32,632 bases of DNA from an uncultured Caulobacterales bacterium. GTDB lineage: Bacteria; Pseudomonadota; Alphaproteobacteria; Caulobacterales; Caulobacteraceae. This document shows positions 1 through 8,704 of this stretch, in pieces. The DNA lies in assembly GCA_903840435.1 (NCBI GenBank), contig CAIMFV010000025.1, positions 1 through 32,632 on the forward strand, read 5' to 3'. A program made the position numbers and the translations under genes. Each line of letters begins with the position of its first letter. Position 1 is the first letter of the stretch. The notes under the pieces were generated by a model that was not told the origin of the DNA, made no database searches, and saw only the letters and a list, made by a program, of their open reading frames with translations.

Positions 1-192
1 CCCCTGGATATTATTGAGCCGCCACCTTTCCGCCGCTCCCCCCGGCGAAGGCCGGGGTCCAGGGACGGGCCCGCCGAGGTTTGCAGATGACCCTCTGGAT
101 ACCGGCCTTCGCAGGTCATGCGCGGATGAAATTGAAATTCCACGCCTTTCCGCCGCGCCTCCCGGCCAAGGTCAAGCCTAGGGAAACCGGCC
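1..192. repeat. REPIN-like palindromic repeat array 1 (one full unit, two partial units)
   Basis: A full unit spans 33-125 and begins CCGCTC. It contains a left palindrome (CCCCGGC-GAAG-GCCGGGG), TCCAGG, a spacer of about 30 bases, CTGGATA, a degenerate right palindrome (ACCGGCCTTCGCAGGT) and an end resembling GCGG. Positions 1-32 look like the tail of a preceding unit that has lost its right palindrome. Positions 151-192 are a decayed left half that runs up to the stop codon of the receptor gene. The start-to-start period (33 to 151) is 118 bases, the same as in the array at 11401. Homology between the two arrays is seen directly in the sequence; the REPIN label is inference. Confidence 0.85.
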
Positions 193-2727
193 CTAGTAGC
201 GATAAACCCCCGTGACGCCGACGGTGAGCGGGCGGAAGGTTCGGCTCCAGACCAGGGGCGATCCTCCAGTGATGTCTTGCCGTTGCAGTTCAGGATGTGC
301 GTTCAGCACATTGTCGGCGAAGAGCGAAACATCCCAAGACTCGATCCGCGTTCCAAGCCGCAGCGACATGAAGTTGGTCGAGGGCGGCTTTACGAGATTG
401 GGATCATAGGCGGAGGAATTGTTAGGGTCGGTGGTCGGCGTGTTTTTCGAGTTACGCGCCGCATATTCGTCATCGACCCGAATATAGGACTCCCGGTTCC
501 ACAGGGTGAAGCTGTATTGGACGCCCAAGGTTGCGGTCAAAGGGGCGCCGCCAATGGTTTCGCCCTTCAACGCCACCGGATCAGCGGTGGAGGTGGCGCG
601 CCCATCCTTGGTGAAACGCGCATTGGTGTAGCCAAGCGCCAGATCGAAGGTGAGGTTTGAAGTTGCCCGCCATGCGCCCTGGAAATCAAAACCATCCGAG
701 GCGACGGCGCCCAGATTGGTCGTGTAGTTGATGCCGCACAGGACAAGCAGGTCCTTGAATTGGATGTTTTGCCAGTCGAGATGATAGACGCTCGCCGCAA
801 TGGAAACCGACTTATCGGCGAATTTGTCCTTGGTGCCGAGCTCATAGGACCAGACGCTGTCTGAATTATAGGTCGACGGCGTGTTGGTAATATTGCGCTT
901 TTGCAGGTCGATTGCACAGGATTGGAGGAGGCCCTCGCTCAACGGCGGATTGCCGCCGCCGACGCGATAGCCTTTGGCAATGGTGGCATAGATCATATCG
1001 TCGGGCGTGGCCTGATATGTCGCGCCGATCTTTGGCGTCACAGGCGTTTCATTTTTGGAAGAGCGCGGTCCAGCGAAGGGACCGTAGTTTTGCGGGCCGT
1101 CCGCATAGTTGATGACGTCGAAATGGGTTCTGGCCAGCCGCAGACCAGCGGTCACCTTGAGCTTTTCCGTCACGGAATAGCTCGCTTCGCCAAAGGCAGC
1201 GATTTGGCTCGTGTGACCGAGATTACGATTATAATAGTCATCGCCATTATTCATCAAAGGCTCGGACCAGCCGGTCACTACATCCTCGCCCCACAGATAT
1301 TGCATCAGCTGTCCAAGCTGCGGATCATGAATTTCTTCGACACTTTCCTGACGGTTATCTTGGAAAAATACGCCAGCCGTCCAGGTAAGCGGCGATCCAC
1401 TTGTATTGCTTTGCAGCCTGACTTCCTGAGTGAAGTTTTGTTGCTGATTAATAATGCTGTTCCAGGCGTGGTATTGGCCATTATTATAGGGATATCCGGG
1501 GAGAATGGCGCCTTGCGCGCTTTCCAGCGGGCTATGGCTTCCGGCGGCAAGCGCGGCTTGGTTCAAGGCGGTGCAGGCCCCAACACCCGCCACGCACGGC
1601 GTCCCCGCCGGATCGGTTGGTGGCAGGTCATTGCCTGTGCTTGCGTCCACCGGCGTGATGAAGGTGCCGCCAAAAAAGGCCAGATTATAGAGGGTGCCGT
1701 CATAGGCTTGGTTGATCGTATATTCGCGTCGGTTGAAGCCCGACGTGTCGGAAATCAGCTTGGCCTTGCCGAAGTCATATTCAACCTTGAGGGTCGCCAA
1801 GTAAAAATGGTCGGAATCGCCGGTCCGGTCAGGCTTGGCATTGACAAGGTGCGAGCCCGGATTGGACAGGGACGGATAATAGGTATCCGCATCGTTCTGG
1901 TCGCGGTTTTGGAAGGAAACGGTTGGCACGACAATGAGCTTGTCGACCGGCTGCCATTTCAGCGCCGTGCGCCAAACGAGCGTATTGGTCCAGTTCGAAT
2001 GGTTCGACACGGTCGCGCCCGTATAGGGGTCGATCCGGTCGACAAAGCCGCCGTCGTGGCGATAGTCGGCGCTGATCCGAACCCCAAGAACGCCGGGGAA
2101 AATGGGGCCACCCACAGCCACACCCGCTTCATAAGATGGCGCGCCGCCCTTGGTCGTCGAAAGCTCCGTCCGACCATAGGAGGAGAACTTATCCAACGAC
2201 GGTTGCGGCGTAAGGTAACGCACGGTGCCGCCTTCGGATCCCGCCCCGAAAAGGGTGCCTTGCGGACCTCGCAACACCTCGACCCGATCCAGATCGAACA
2301 CGACGGGGAGGGAGTTGTTGGAGCCAAAGCCAAGATCGCGAATTTGGATCGGGGTGTCGTCGATATAGATGCCAGTGGTGGCGTCGCCCGCGTTGGAGGA
2401 AACGCCGCGAATGGCAATGTCCTTGGTGTCACTGTCAAAGGTGACGCCTGGCGTGTAGCGCGCAATCTCAGAGAAATCGCGCACCCCCTGGCGGTCCAAC
2501 TTCTCTTGCGTAAAGGCGGTGACCGAGAGCGGCACTTTTGACAGGGCCTGGCTCGACCGTGTGGCGGTAACCACCACTTCTTTGATCACAGTTCCCTTAT
2601 CGTCATCCGACTTGGTCGGACCCTCTGCTGCATGCGTGCTGACGGCCATCAGGCAGGAGAAAAGCGCTGTCGACTGACAAAGTCGGCGCCGAATGTTGCG
2701 GTGGGTTTGGGGCTGGGCGGTGAGCAT
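193..2727 (-). CDS. TonB-dependent receptor
   Basis: This is an outer-membrane beta-barrel receptor that would take up a ligand using energy from TonB/ExbB/ExbD. I chose the ATG at 2727 (844 aa) over an upstream TTG at 2769 because it directly precedes a good signal peptide: Arg-rich n-region, hydrophobic core, and cleavage near THAA-EG. A TonB-box-like stretch (IKEVVVTATR) follows, then a plug domain with VPLSVTAF, the IRGVSS motif, YIDDTPI and VEVLRGPQGTLFG. The C-terminal barrel ends in FRPLTVGVTGVYRY with a terminal aromatic residue, as needed for barrel assembly. The substrate cannot be told from sequence. The gene diverges from a PuuA-like ligase gene, which weakly hints at a nitrogenous ligand. 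Its 3' end abuts the palindromic repeat array. Confidence 0.95.
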   Translation of the reverse strand: MLTAQPQTHRNIRRRLCQSTALFSCLMAVSTHAAEGPTKSDDDKGTVIKEVVVTATRSSQALSKVPLSVTAFTQEKLDRQGVRDFSEIARYTPGVTFDSDTKDIAIRGVSSNAGDATTGIYIDDTPIQIRDLGFGSNNSLPVVFDLDRVEVLRGPQGTLFGAGSEGGTVRYLTPQPSLDKFSSYGRTELSTTKGGAPSYEAGVAVGGPIFPGVLGVRISADYRHDGGFVDRIDPYTGATVSNHSNWTNTLVWRTALKWQPVDKLIVVPTVSFQNRDQNDADTYYPSLSNPGSHLVNAKPDRTGDSDHFYLATLKVEYDFGKAKLISDTSGFNRREYTINQAYDGTLYNLAFFGGTFITPVDASTGNDLPPTDPAGTPCVAGVGACTALNQAALAAGSHSPLESAQGAILPGYPYNNGQYHAWNSIINQQQNFTQEVRLQSNTSGSPLTWTAGVFFQDNRQESVEEIHDPQLGQLMQYLWGEDVVTGWSEPLMNNGDDYYNRNLGHTSQIAAFGEASYSVTEKLKVTAGLRLARTHFDVINYADGPQNYGPFAGPRSSKNETPVTPKIGATYQATPDDMIYATIAKGYRVGGGNPPLSEGLLQSCAIDLQKRNITNTPSTYNSDSVWSYELGTKDKFADKSVSIAASVYHLDWQNIQFKDLLVLCGINYTTNLGAVASDGFDFQGAWRATSNLTFDLALGYTNARFTKDGRATSTADPVALKGETIGGAPLTATLGVQYSFTLWNRESYIRVDDEYAARNSKNTPTTDPNNSSAYDPNLVKPPSTNFMSLRLGTRIESWDVSLFADNVLNAHPELQRQDITGGSPLVWSRTFRPLTVGVTGVYRY

Positions 2728-3095
2728 GGTGCGACCTGTGCGCTTGGGCCAAAGGCAAGAATTCCCCAAGGTTCAAACCCTGGCGCCGACCCTGTCAAGC
2801 CTCTGTGATCACAAAACCGCCAGCTGTGGCGCCGGTCCCACTGGCTTTTGTGCGCATTTCGGGCTATGCAGATAAATGAGGCAACCAACGAGGAGCCCTG
2901 GCGTACGACGAATTTCCTGTCGTCGCCTTGCATGCGAAGTCCAGGTTTCATCACGGCCATTTTGCCAGATCGCGCTTTAGGCCTGCGGTGGCGCAGCGCA
3001 TGGGGTCGTGTCGACGACCCGCCAGACGATTAGGGGCAAAGACCCCCGATTTCGTCCGTGCCTGCTTCCTGTCGTCTCATCGAAAGCCTCATCCC
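2728..3095. promoter_or_regulatory. Divergent intergenic region between the TonB receptor and PuuA-like genes
   Basis: This 368-base region has no convincing gene and must carry the promoters of both flanking genes. An inverted repeat CGACGA-N8-TCGTCG lies at 2906-2925. The 11-mer TTCCTGTCGTC occurs twice, at 2914-2924 and 3066-3076, the second copy 20 bases before the PuuA-like start. Either could be an operator, but neither matches a site I can name. Confidence 0.4.
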
Positions 3096-4487
3096 ATGGC
3101 CAAGAAAAAAGCCTCCCTCAAGTCAGATTCTCCCCTGATCGAAACCGCCGCCGATGCCAAGGCCTGGGCCGCCGCGCGACGGGTCACCGAAATTGAATGT
3201 GTCGTGCCTGATTTAGCTGGTGTCGCGCGTGGCAAGATCATGCCTGCGTCGAAATTCTTCGACGACACGACCATGGCGCTGCCCTCATCGATCTTCATGC
3301 AGACCATCGCCGGCGAATATCCCGACGAGACGGATGAGTTTCGCTATGACCCGACCGATGGTGATATTCAGCTGCTGCCAGACTTTTCAACCCTGTGCGA
3401 AGTCCCCTGGGCCACCGACCCTACGGCTCAGGTCATCCATGATGCGGTCTATCATGATGGTCGACCGGTAGAGATTGCACCGCGTCAGGTCTTGAAGCGC
3501 GTGGTCGACCTTTACACCAAGCGTGGGCTTAAACCGGTCGTCGCGCCAGAGCTCGAATTTTACCTCGTCAAACGCAATACCGATCCGGACTATCCGCTCG
3601 AGCCGCCGATTGGCCGTTCGGGTCGCGCCGAGGCTGGACGCAGATCCTATTCCATTTCGGCGGTCAATGAGTTCGACGCGCTGTTTGAAGACATCTACGC
3701 CTTTGCCGAGGCGCAAAATCTTGAAGTCGATACCCTGATCCACGAAGAGGGGGCGGCTCAGATGGAGATCAATCTGCGCCATGGCGATCCGGTTTGGCTG
3801 GCCGATCAGGTCTTTTTGCTTAAGCGCACCATCCGCGAGGCGGCGCTGGCCCATGACATCTATGCGACCTTCATGGCCAAGCCGATTGCCAATGAACCAG
3901 GCTCGGCCATGCATATCCACCAGAGTGTGCTCGACTTGGAAACCGGGAAAAACATCTTCTCCGACGACGAGGGCAAGCCGACACCCGAATTCTTCCACTT
4001 CATTGGCGGACAACAGCGCTATGTGCCAACCGTCACCTGCATGTTGGCCCCTTATGTCAATTCCTATCGCCGCCTGGTGCAAAACTCCTCGGCGCCGGTG
4101 AATGTCCATTGGGGCTATGACAACCGCACCACCGGATTGCGCATCCCGCCGTCGAGCGCCGCGAACCGGCGGGTTGAGTGTCGCGCGCCGTCTTCGGACG
4201 CTAATCCTTATCTGGCTTTAGCGGCGACACTGGCCTGTGGTTATTTTGGTCTCGATCAGGGCCTAAACGCCAGCGAACCCCTGACGGGGGCCAGCCGCGC
4301 CGACAAGCTTGACCTGCCAAGCGGCCTTTTGGAGGCGGTGCGCTTATTTGAGGAAACCGAAGAATTGCAAGACGTCTTCGGCGCGCGCTTCGTCACCACC
4401 TTCGCCGCCGTCAAACGGGCTGAGTTCGCCACCTTCATGCGCGTGATCAGCCCGTGGGAGCGGGAGTTCTTGCTTTTGAATGTCTAG
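3096..4487 (+). CDS. Glutamine synthetase family protein, gamma-glutamylpolyamine synthetase-like (PuuA type)
   Basis: This is a cytosolic ATP-dependent ligase of the glutamine synthetase fold, 463 aa. The VPDLAGVARGKIMPASKF N-terminus is typical of PuuA/SpuI-type enzymes that glutamylate putrescine or other amines. Visible catalytic features are the metal-binding ELEF near residue 152, HEEGAAQMEIN near 216-226, the AMHIHQS histidine loop near 271-277, NSYRR, and the VECRAPSSDANPYLA segment. The open frame extends upstream to 2928, but that extension is Arg-rich and unlike the family, so I start at the ATG at 3096 (MAKKK). No other puu genes are adjacent, so the substrate (polyamine, other amine or ammonia) is uncertain. 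It faces ccr tail to tail. Confidence 0.88.
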   Translation: MAKKKASLKSDSPLIETAADAKAWAAARRVTEIECVVPDLAGVARGKIMPASKFFDDTTMALPSSIFMQTIAGEYPDETDEFRYDPTDGDIQLLPDFSTLCEVPWATDPTAQVIHDAVYHDGRPVEIAPRQVLKRVVDLYTKRGLKPVVAPELEFYLVKRNTDPDYPLEPPIGRSGRAEAGRRSYSISAVNEFDALFEDIYAFAEAQNLEVDTLIHEEGAAQMEINLRHGDPVWLADQVFLLKRTIREAALAHDIYATFMAKPIANEPGSAMHIHQSVLDLETGKNIFSDDEGKPTPEFFHFIGGQQRYVPTVTCMLAPYVNSYRRLVQNSSAPVNVHWGYDNRTTGLRIPPSSAANRRVECRAPSSDANPYLALAATLACGYFGLDQGLNASEPLTGASRADKLDLPSGLLEAVRLFEETEELQDVFGARFVTTFAAVKRAEFATFMRVISPWEREFLLLNV

Positions 4488-4550
4488 GGCATCCATCCAA
4501 ACGGAGACGACCGTCGAGGCTTGGAAAAATTGATGCATATTCAAAAAGCT

Positions 4551-4591
4551 AGGCCTATGGCTTATTCACCATGTGAATGCGTCATAGGCCT
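4551..4591. terminator. Nested hairpin between convergent genes, possible bidirectional terminator
   Basis: Outer arms AGGCCTATG (4551-4559) and CATAGGCCT (4583-4591) pair perfectly over 9 bp. After a symmetric 4-by-4 internal loop, inner arms ATTCAC (4564-4569) and GTGAAT (4573-4578) pair over 6 bp around the loop CAT. It sits in the 114-base gap between two convergent genes. There is no clear U-tract on either strand, so termination is inferred from position and structure. Confidence 0.55.
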
Positions 4592-4601
4592 GCGGCGCAC
4601 G

Positions 4602-5867
4602 TCAGCCCCTGGCTGCGCTAAGCTCTACCACCTCTTCGACCGTGCGAAGTCCTGGCCTTTGGGCAGTGACCAGTACGCCCATATTGCCGGGCAGGTGGCG
4701 GTTATCGAGCATCTTTTCGTGGGCGTCGGGAATTTGGCTCCAGGGCAGGACTTCCGACAGGCAAGGATCAATGCGCCGTTCGATGACGAGTTGGTTTGCC
4801 GCAGCAGCCTGCTTTAGGTTGGCAAAGTGGCTGCCTTGCACCCGCTTTTGGCGCATCCACAAGAACCGTGCATCCATGGTCAAGTTGAAGCCAGAGGTGC
4901 CAGCACAGATCACCACCATGCCGCCGCGCTTGACGACGAAGACCGAGACCGGGAAGGTTTGTTCGCCGGGGTGTTCAAAGACGATATCGACATCGCGCCC
5001 ACCGGTATGTTGCCAGAGCGCCTTCCCGAACTTACGGCTTTCCTTCATATAGTCAGAGAATTGCGGGCCATTGACGGTGGGCAATTGGCCCCAGCAGTTG
5101 AAGTCCTTGCGATTGATAACCGCCCGCGCGCCCATGGACTGGACATAGTCGATTTTCGATTCATCCGAGACTACGCCAATGGCATTGGCCCCTGAGACGG
5201 CGCAGAGTTGGGTGGCAAAGACGCCAAGACCGCCAGAGGCCCCCCAGACCAAGACATTGTCGCCTGGACGCAGCACATTGGGCTCAAATCCAAACAACAT
5301 CCGATAGGCGGTCGCCAGGGTCAGGACATAACAGCCGCTTTCCTCCCAGGTCAGATGCCGGGGGCGGGGCATCAGTTGGCGCGACTGGACGCGACAGAAT
5401 TGGGCGAAGGAGCCATCGGGGGTCTCATAGCCCCAGATGCGCTGGCTGGGCGAAAACATCGGATCGCCGCCATTGCATTCCTCGTCGTCGCCGTCGTCTT
5501 GATTACAGTGAACCACCACCTCGTCGCCGGGCTTCCAGCGTCGCACCTTGGCGCCGACCTTCCAGACCACGCCCGCCGCGTCGGAGCCTGCCACGTGATA
5601 GGGCTGCTTGTGTACGTCCAAGACGCTGATCGGCTCGCCCAGCGCCGCCCACACGCCGTTGAAATTGACGCCAGCCGCCATGACCAGCACCAAGACCTCG
5701 TCATCGCCGATGGCGGGCGTGTCGACCACCTCGACCTGCATGGCGGTGTTAGGGCGTCCGTGGCGTTCCTTGCGGATCGCCCAGGCATACATTTTTTCCG
5801 GCGTGTGGAAGGGCGGCGGCATTTCGCCAATCTCGTAAAGCGACTTTTCTTTCACCCCAAGGCTCAT
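4602..5867 (-). CDS. ccr: Crotonyl-CoA carboxylase/reductase
   Basis: Ccr catalyses NADPH-dependent reductive carboxylation of crotonyl-CoA to (2S)-ethylmalonyl-CoA, the signature step of the ethylmalonyl-CoA pathway. At 421 aa it has the family's usual length. It is an MDR-superfamily enzyme: an N-terminal GroES-like domain with GVNFNGVWAALGEP (Asn70 corresponds to the Asn reported to help hold CO2 in characterised Ccr), then a Rossmann domain with VWGASGGLGVFATQL near residues 207-221. GSHFAN near 345-350 carries the conserved His. The insertions CNQDDGDDEECNGGDPMFSP and RIWGYETPDGSF are typical of Ccr rather than ordinary quinone reductases. The ATG at 5867 is preceded by GGGGA at suitable spacing. 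It is divergent from ecm, the next mutase in the same pathway. Confidence 0.96.
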   Translation of the reverse strand: MSLGVKEKSLYEIGEMPPPFHTPEKMYAWAIRKERHGRPNTAMQVEVVDTPAIGDDEVLVLVMAAGVNFNGVWAALGEPISVLDVHKQPYHVAGSDAAGVVWKVGAKVRRWKPGDEVVVHCNQDDGDDEECNGGDPMFSPSQRIWGYETPDGSFAQFCRVQSRQLMPRPRHLTWEESGCYVLTLATAYRMLFGFEPNVLRPGDNVLVWGASGGLGVFATQLCAVSGANAIGVVSDESKIDYVQSMGARAVINRKDFNCWGQLPTVNGPQFSDYMKESRKFGKALWQHTGGRDVDIVFEHPGEQTFPVSVFVVKRGGMVVICAGTSGFNLTMDARFLWMRQKRVQGSHFANLKQAAAANQLVIERRIDPCLSEVLPWSQIPDAHEKMLDNRHLPGNMGVLVTAQRPGLRTVEEVVELSAARG

Positions 5868-6121
5868 GGCCGATCCCCGCTGCGCTCAGACGTTTTTGTT
5901 GCAATGCGGTAGATTGCGCCTTTGGGCGAGACGGGGGGCCAAGGAGCTTTTCCCACCAAACTCGCCGCTAATCGTCGTTTCGTCCCGCATTCTCTTGCGC
6001 TCAGCCTGTGACAAGCTTGCCGCATTGGCAAGTGGATTTTGCATTGCAGCAATTTTTGCCAGACCGAGACTAGCCGCGCTGTCGCTTTGAGAGCTAGGGT
6101 TGTGTCTGGGAGGACACGCGA
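5868..6121. promoter_or_regulatory. Divergent ccr/ecm promoter region with inverted repeats
   Basis: This 254-base spacer separates two divergently transcribed genes of one pathway. It holds a perfect inverted repeat CTTGCC-GCATT-GGCAAG at 6016-6032, directly followed by TTTTGCATTGCAGCAA (6037-6052), a TTGC/GCAA imperfect dyad. Further TTGC-type words lie near 5900-5925. These resemble the TTTGC/GCAAA-type sites of short-chain acyl-CoA regulators (ScfR/PccR group), but the match is loose and the regulator is not in the window. GGGAGG at 6107-6112 is the ecm ribosome-binding site. Confidence 0.5.
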
Positions 6122-8143
6122 ATGACCCATCATGACCCGGAACGGGCGCAAACAGACCAAACGGCAAGGCCCAAAGACCCGCCGTGGATTTTCCGAACCT
6201 ATGCCGGACATTCGACGGCAGCGACCTCGAACAGGCTTTACCGCGCCAATCTCGACAAGGGTCAAACCGGCCTTTCCATTGCCTTCGATCTGCCGACCCA
6301 GACGGGCTATGATCCGGACCATCCCCTGGCGCGGGGCGAGGTGGGCAAGGTTGGCGTGCCGGTCAGCCATTTGGGCGATATGCGCGCCCTGTTTGATCAG
6401 ATTCCCTTGGCGCGCATGAATACCTCGATGACGATCAACGCCACGGCGCCTTGGTTACTGGCCCTCTATGTCGCCTTGGCCGAAGAGCAGGGGGCTGACC
6501 TCGCCAGCCTGCAGGGCACGACCCAAAATGATCTGATCAAGGAATATCTATCGCGGGGCGCCTATATCTTCCCGCCTAAACCCTCGATGCGCCTGATCTC
6601 CGACATGATCCTGTGGACCTTTGAGGCAACACCCAAATTCAACCCGATGAATGTCTGCTCCTACCATTTGCAAGAAGCGGGCGCGACGCCGGAGCAGGAG
6701 CTCGCCTTCGCGCTCGCCACGGCGGTTGCGGTGTTGGACGAGGTGAAATCGGCCGCGCCGGACCGGGCGGAAGCCTTTGGCCGCATCGCGTCGCGCATTT
6801 CCTTTTTCGTCAATGCCGGCGTTCGTTTTGTCACCGAAATGTGCAAAATGCGCGCCTTTACAGAGCTTTGGGATGAAATTCTGCAAAGCCGCTATGGTGT
6901 CGAAGACAAGGCCTTGCGCCGGTTTCGCTATGGCGTTCAGGTCAATTCCTTGGGCCTGACCGAGCAACAGCCAGAGAACAATGTTTATCGCATCCTGATC
7001 GAAATGTTGGCGGTGACCCTGTCCAAGTCCGCTCGCGCCCGGGCCGTGCAATTACCAGCATGGAATGAGGCCTTAGGCCTGCCCCGTCCCTGGGATCAGC
7101 AATGGTCTCTGCGCATGCAGCAGATTTTGGCCCTCGAAACTGACCTTTTGGAGTTTGATGACCTGTTCGACGGCTCTCCCGTGGTGGCGGCCAAGGTGGA
7201 GGCGCTGAAAGCGGCCGCGCGGGCTGAATTGGCCAAGCTCGACCAGATGGGCGGCGCGGTGGCGGCTGTCGAGGCTGGGTATATGAAAGCCGCCTTGGTC
7301 ATTTCCAATACCGAGCGTCTGCGCGCCATTGAAAGCGGGACACAAGTGGTGGTTGGCGTCAATCGCTATGCGACGACGGAACCCTCGCCCTTGACGGCGT
7401 CGGAAGGGTCGGTCCAAACCGTTGATCCACAGGTGGAGCGCGAGGCCGTCTTTCGACTGAACGCCTGGCGCACGGCGCGCGATGCTGATGCGGTGAAGGT
7501 GGCGTTGCAAGCGCTTGAAATGGCGGCGCGATCTGGCGAAAACATCATGCCGGTGTCTATTCGCTGCGCCAAGGCGGGTGTGACAACCGGCGAGTGGGCG
7601 CAAACCTTGCGGGGTGTGTTTGGCGAGTATCGCGCGCCGACCGGCGTGGGCGAGGGGGGCAAGGCTGTTCTAGAAGGTCAGGCCATGGAAGAGATCGCCA
7701 AGGTGCGCTCAGAGGTCGACCGCGTCTCAAAACGGCTCGGGCGGCGGCTCAAACTGCTGGTCGGCAAGCCAGGTCTTGATGGTCACTCAAACGGCGCCGA
7801 GCAGATCGCGGTCCGGGCGCGCGACTGCGGCTTTGAGGTCGTCTATGAGGGTATTCGGGTGACGCCAGCCCAAATTGCCAACACAGCCTTGGAAGAAGGG
7901 GTCCACCTGATCGGACTTTCCATCCTGTCCGGCTCCCATCTCGCCTTGGCGGAGGACGTGATCGCGGCCTTGACGGCGGCGGGAATTGCCGAGGTCCCAG
8001 TCGTGGTCGGCGGCATCATTCCCCCAGAAGATGCCCGCCACCTTCAGGCGCGCGGCATTGCCGCCGTCTATACGCCCAAGGACTTTGATCTCACCGGTAT
8101 CATGGCGGATCTGGTGCGGATCATTGAGGGAAAGGTGGATTAA
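6122..8143 (+). CDS. ecm: Ethylmalonyl-CoA mutase (B12-dependent)
   Basis: This adenosylcobalamin-dependent mutase converts (2R)-ethylmalonyl-CoA to (2S)-methylsuccinyl-CoA. At 673 aa it is shorter than typical methylmalonyl-CoA mutase large subunits and matches the single-chain Ecm/MeaA group. The N-terminal TIM-barrel substrate domain starts with WIFRTYAGHSTAATSN, LSIAFDLPTQTGYD and MNTSMTINATAPWLLALY. The C-terminal B12 domain has KPGLDGHSNGAEQIA (Asp553, His555 as lower axial Co ligand, Gly558) and the later LSILSGSHL and VVVGGIIP segments. The ATG at 6122 follows a strong GGGAGGA site. Divergence from ccr supports Ecm over methylmalonyl-CoA mutase or isobutyryl-type mutases. An older gene name for this family is meaA. 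Confidence 0.93.
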   Translation: MTHHDPERAQTDQTARPKDPPWIFRTYAGHSTAATSNRLYRANLDKGQTGLSIAFDLPTQTGYDPDHPLARGEVGKVGVPVSHLGDMRALFDQIPLARMNTSMTINATAPWLLALYVALAEEQGADLASLQGTTQNDLIKEYLSRGAYIFPPKPSMRLISDMILWTFEATPKFNPMNVCSYHLQEAGATPEQELAFALATAVAVLDEVKSAAPDRAEAFGRIASRISFFVNAGVRFVTEMCKMRAFTELWDEILQSRYGVEDKALRRFRYGVQVNSLGLTEQQPENNVYRILIEMLAVTLSKSARARAVQLPAWNEALGLPRPWDQQWSLRMQQILALETDLLEFDDLFDGSPVVAAKVEALKAAARAELAKLDQMGGAVAAVEAGYMKAALVISNTERLRAIESGTQVVVGVNRYATTEPSPLTASEGSVQTVDPQVEREAVFRLNAWRTARDADAVKVALQALEMAARSGENIMPVSIRCAKAGVTTGEWAQTLRGVFGEYRAPTGVGEGGKAVLEGQAMEEIAKVRSEVDRVSKRLGRRLKLLVGKPGLDGHSNGAEQIAVRARDCGFEVVYEGIRVTPAQIANTALEEGVHLIGLSILSGSHLALAEDVIAALTAAGIAEVPVVVGGIIPPEDARHLQARGIAAVYTPKDFDLTGIMADLVRIIEGKVD

Positions 8144-8257
8144 AAAAGGCCCGGCCGTTACCTTGATCGGTCTCAATAGGTGCACCTTGTGGCAAAATCA
8201 GAACGGTTGTAGCCTTATGGCCGTTCGTCTTTACGGCGCATAGGCTAGGGAGCCCCC

Positions 8258-8647
8258 ATGAAAAACCTTCTCGTAAGTCTTTCCGTCATTGGCAGTCTGG
8301 CGATGGCGACTGCCGCATTGGCGGAAGGTGAGTGCGACAAATACACGACGAGCTACGATAGGACCTATTGTTTTGCGAAGCTCTTCGTGGATTCCGACCA
8401 AGAATTAAATGCGGTTTACAAGGGATTACGCGACACGCTCAAGGGCGAAATCAGAGTGCAATTGACTTCGGCGCAGCGAGATTGGCTGAAATACCGCGAT
8501 AATTCCTGCTCGCAGGGCAGCGCAATCAATGTGGATTGCAACTATGAAGCTAACCGAAAGCGCGCAGAATTTCTGCGTGACCGTTTGCGTGAGTGTCGCG
8601 TCGGCACCTGCCGCAACGATGTTATTATCCAACGGAATTGGAACTAA
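8258..8647 (+). CDS. Secreted LprI-like (DUF1311) protein
   Basis: This small exported protein of 129 aa has a clear signal peptide (MKNLLVSLSVIGSLAMATAA, cleavage after ALA at about residue 22). The mature part resembles the lysozyme-inhibitor LprI N-terminal/DUF1311 domain: a Cys near the N-terminus, ELNAVYKGLRDTL, then the hallmark QRDWLKYRDNSC and a charged C-terminal helix NRKRAEFLRDRLREC. Six cysteines in the mature protein suggest disulfides in the periplasm. AGGGAG lies 5-6 bases before the ATG. Family members include lysozyme inhibitors, but most are uncharacterised, so the function here is not established. It stands alone between ecm and the oppositely oriented msrB. Confidence 0.8.
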   Translation: MKNLLVSLSVIGSLAMATAALAEGECDKYTTSYDRTYCFAKLFVDSDQELNAVYKGLRDTLKGEIRVQLTSAQRDWLKYRDNSCSQGSAINVDCNYEANRKRAEFLRDRLRECRVGTCRNDVIIQRNWN

Positions 8648-8704
8648 ACCGCGTTTCTGAGCCGTGGTAGAACACCGCCGATAGGCGCAGCCTTACCCCA
8701 TCCC

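Noticed and set aside
901-2541. A 546-codon open frame antisense to the TonB receptor
   Set aside because: The receptor is unambiguous on the other strand; the antisense product shows no domain or signal and is a codon-bias shadow.
2928-3095. N-terminal extension of the PuuA-like protein
   Set aside because: The extra 56 residues are Arg/His/Pro-rich and unlike the family; the ATG at 3096 gives the normal length.
6548-8185. Several antisense ORFs within ecm
   Set aside because: All lie opposite an unmistakable mutase gene and show no independent support.
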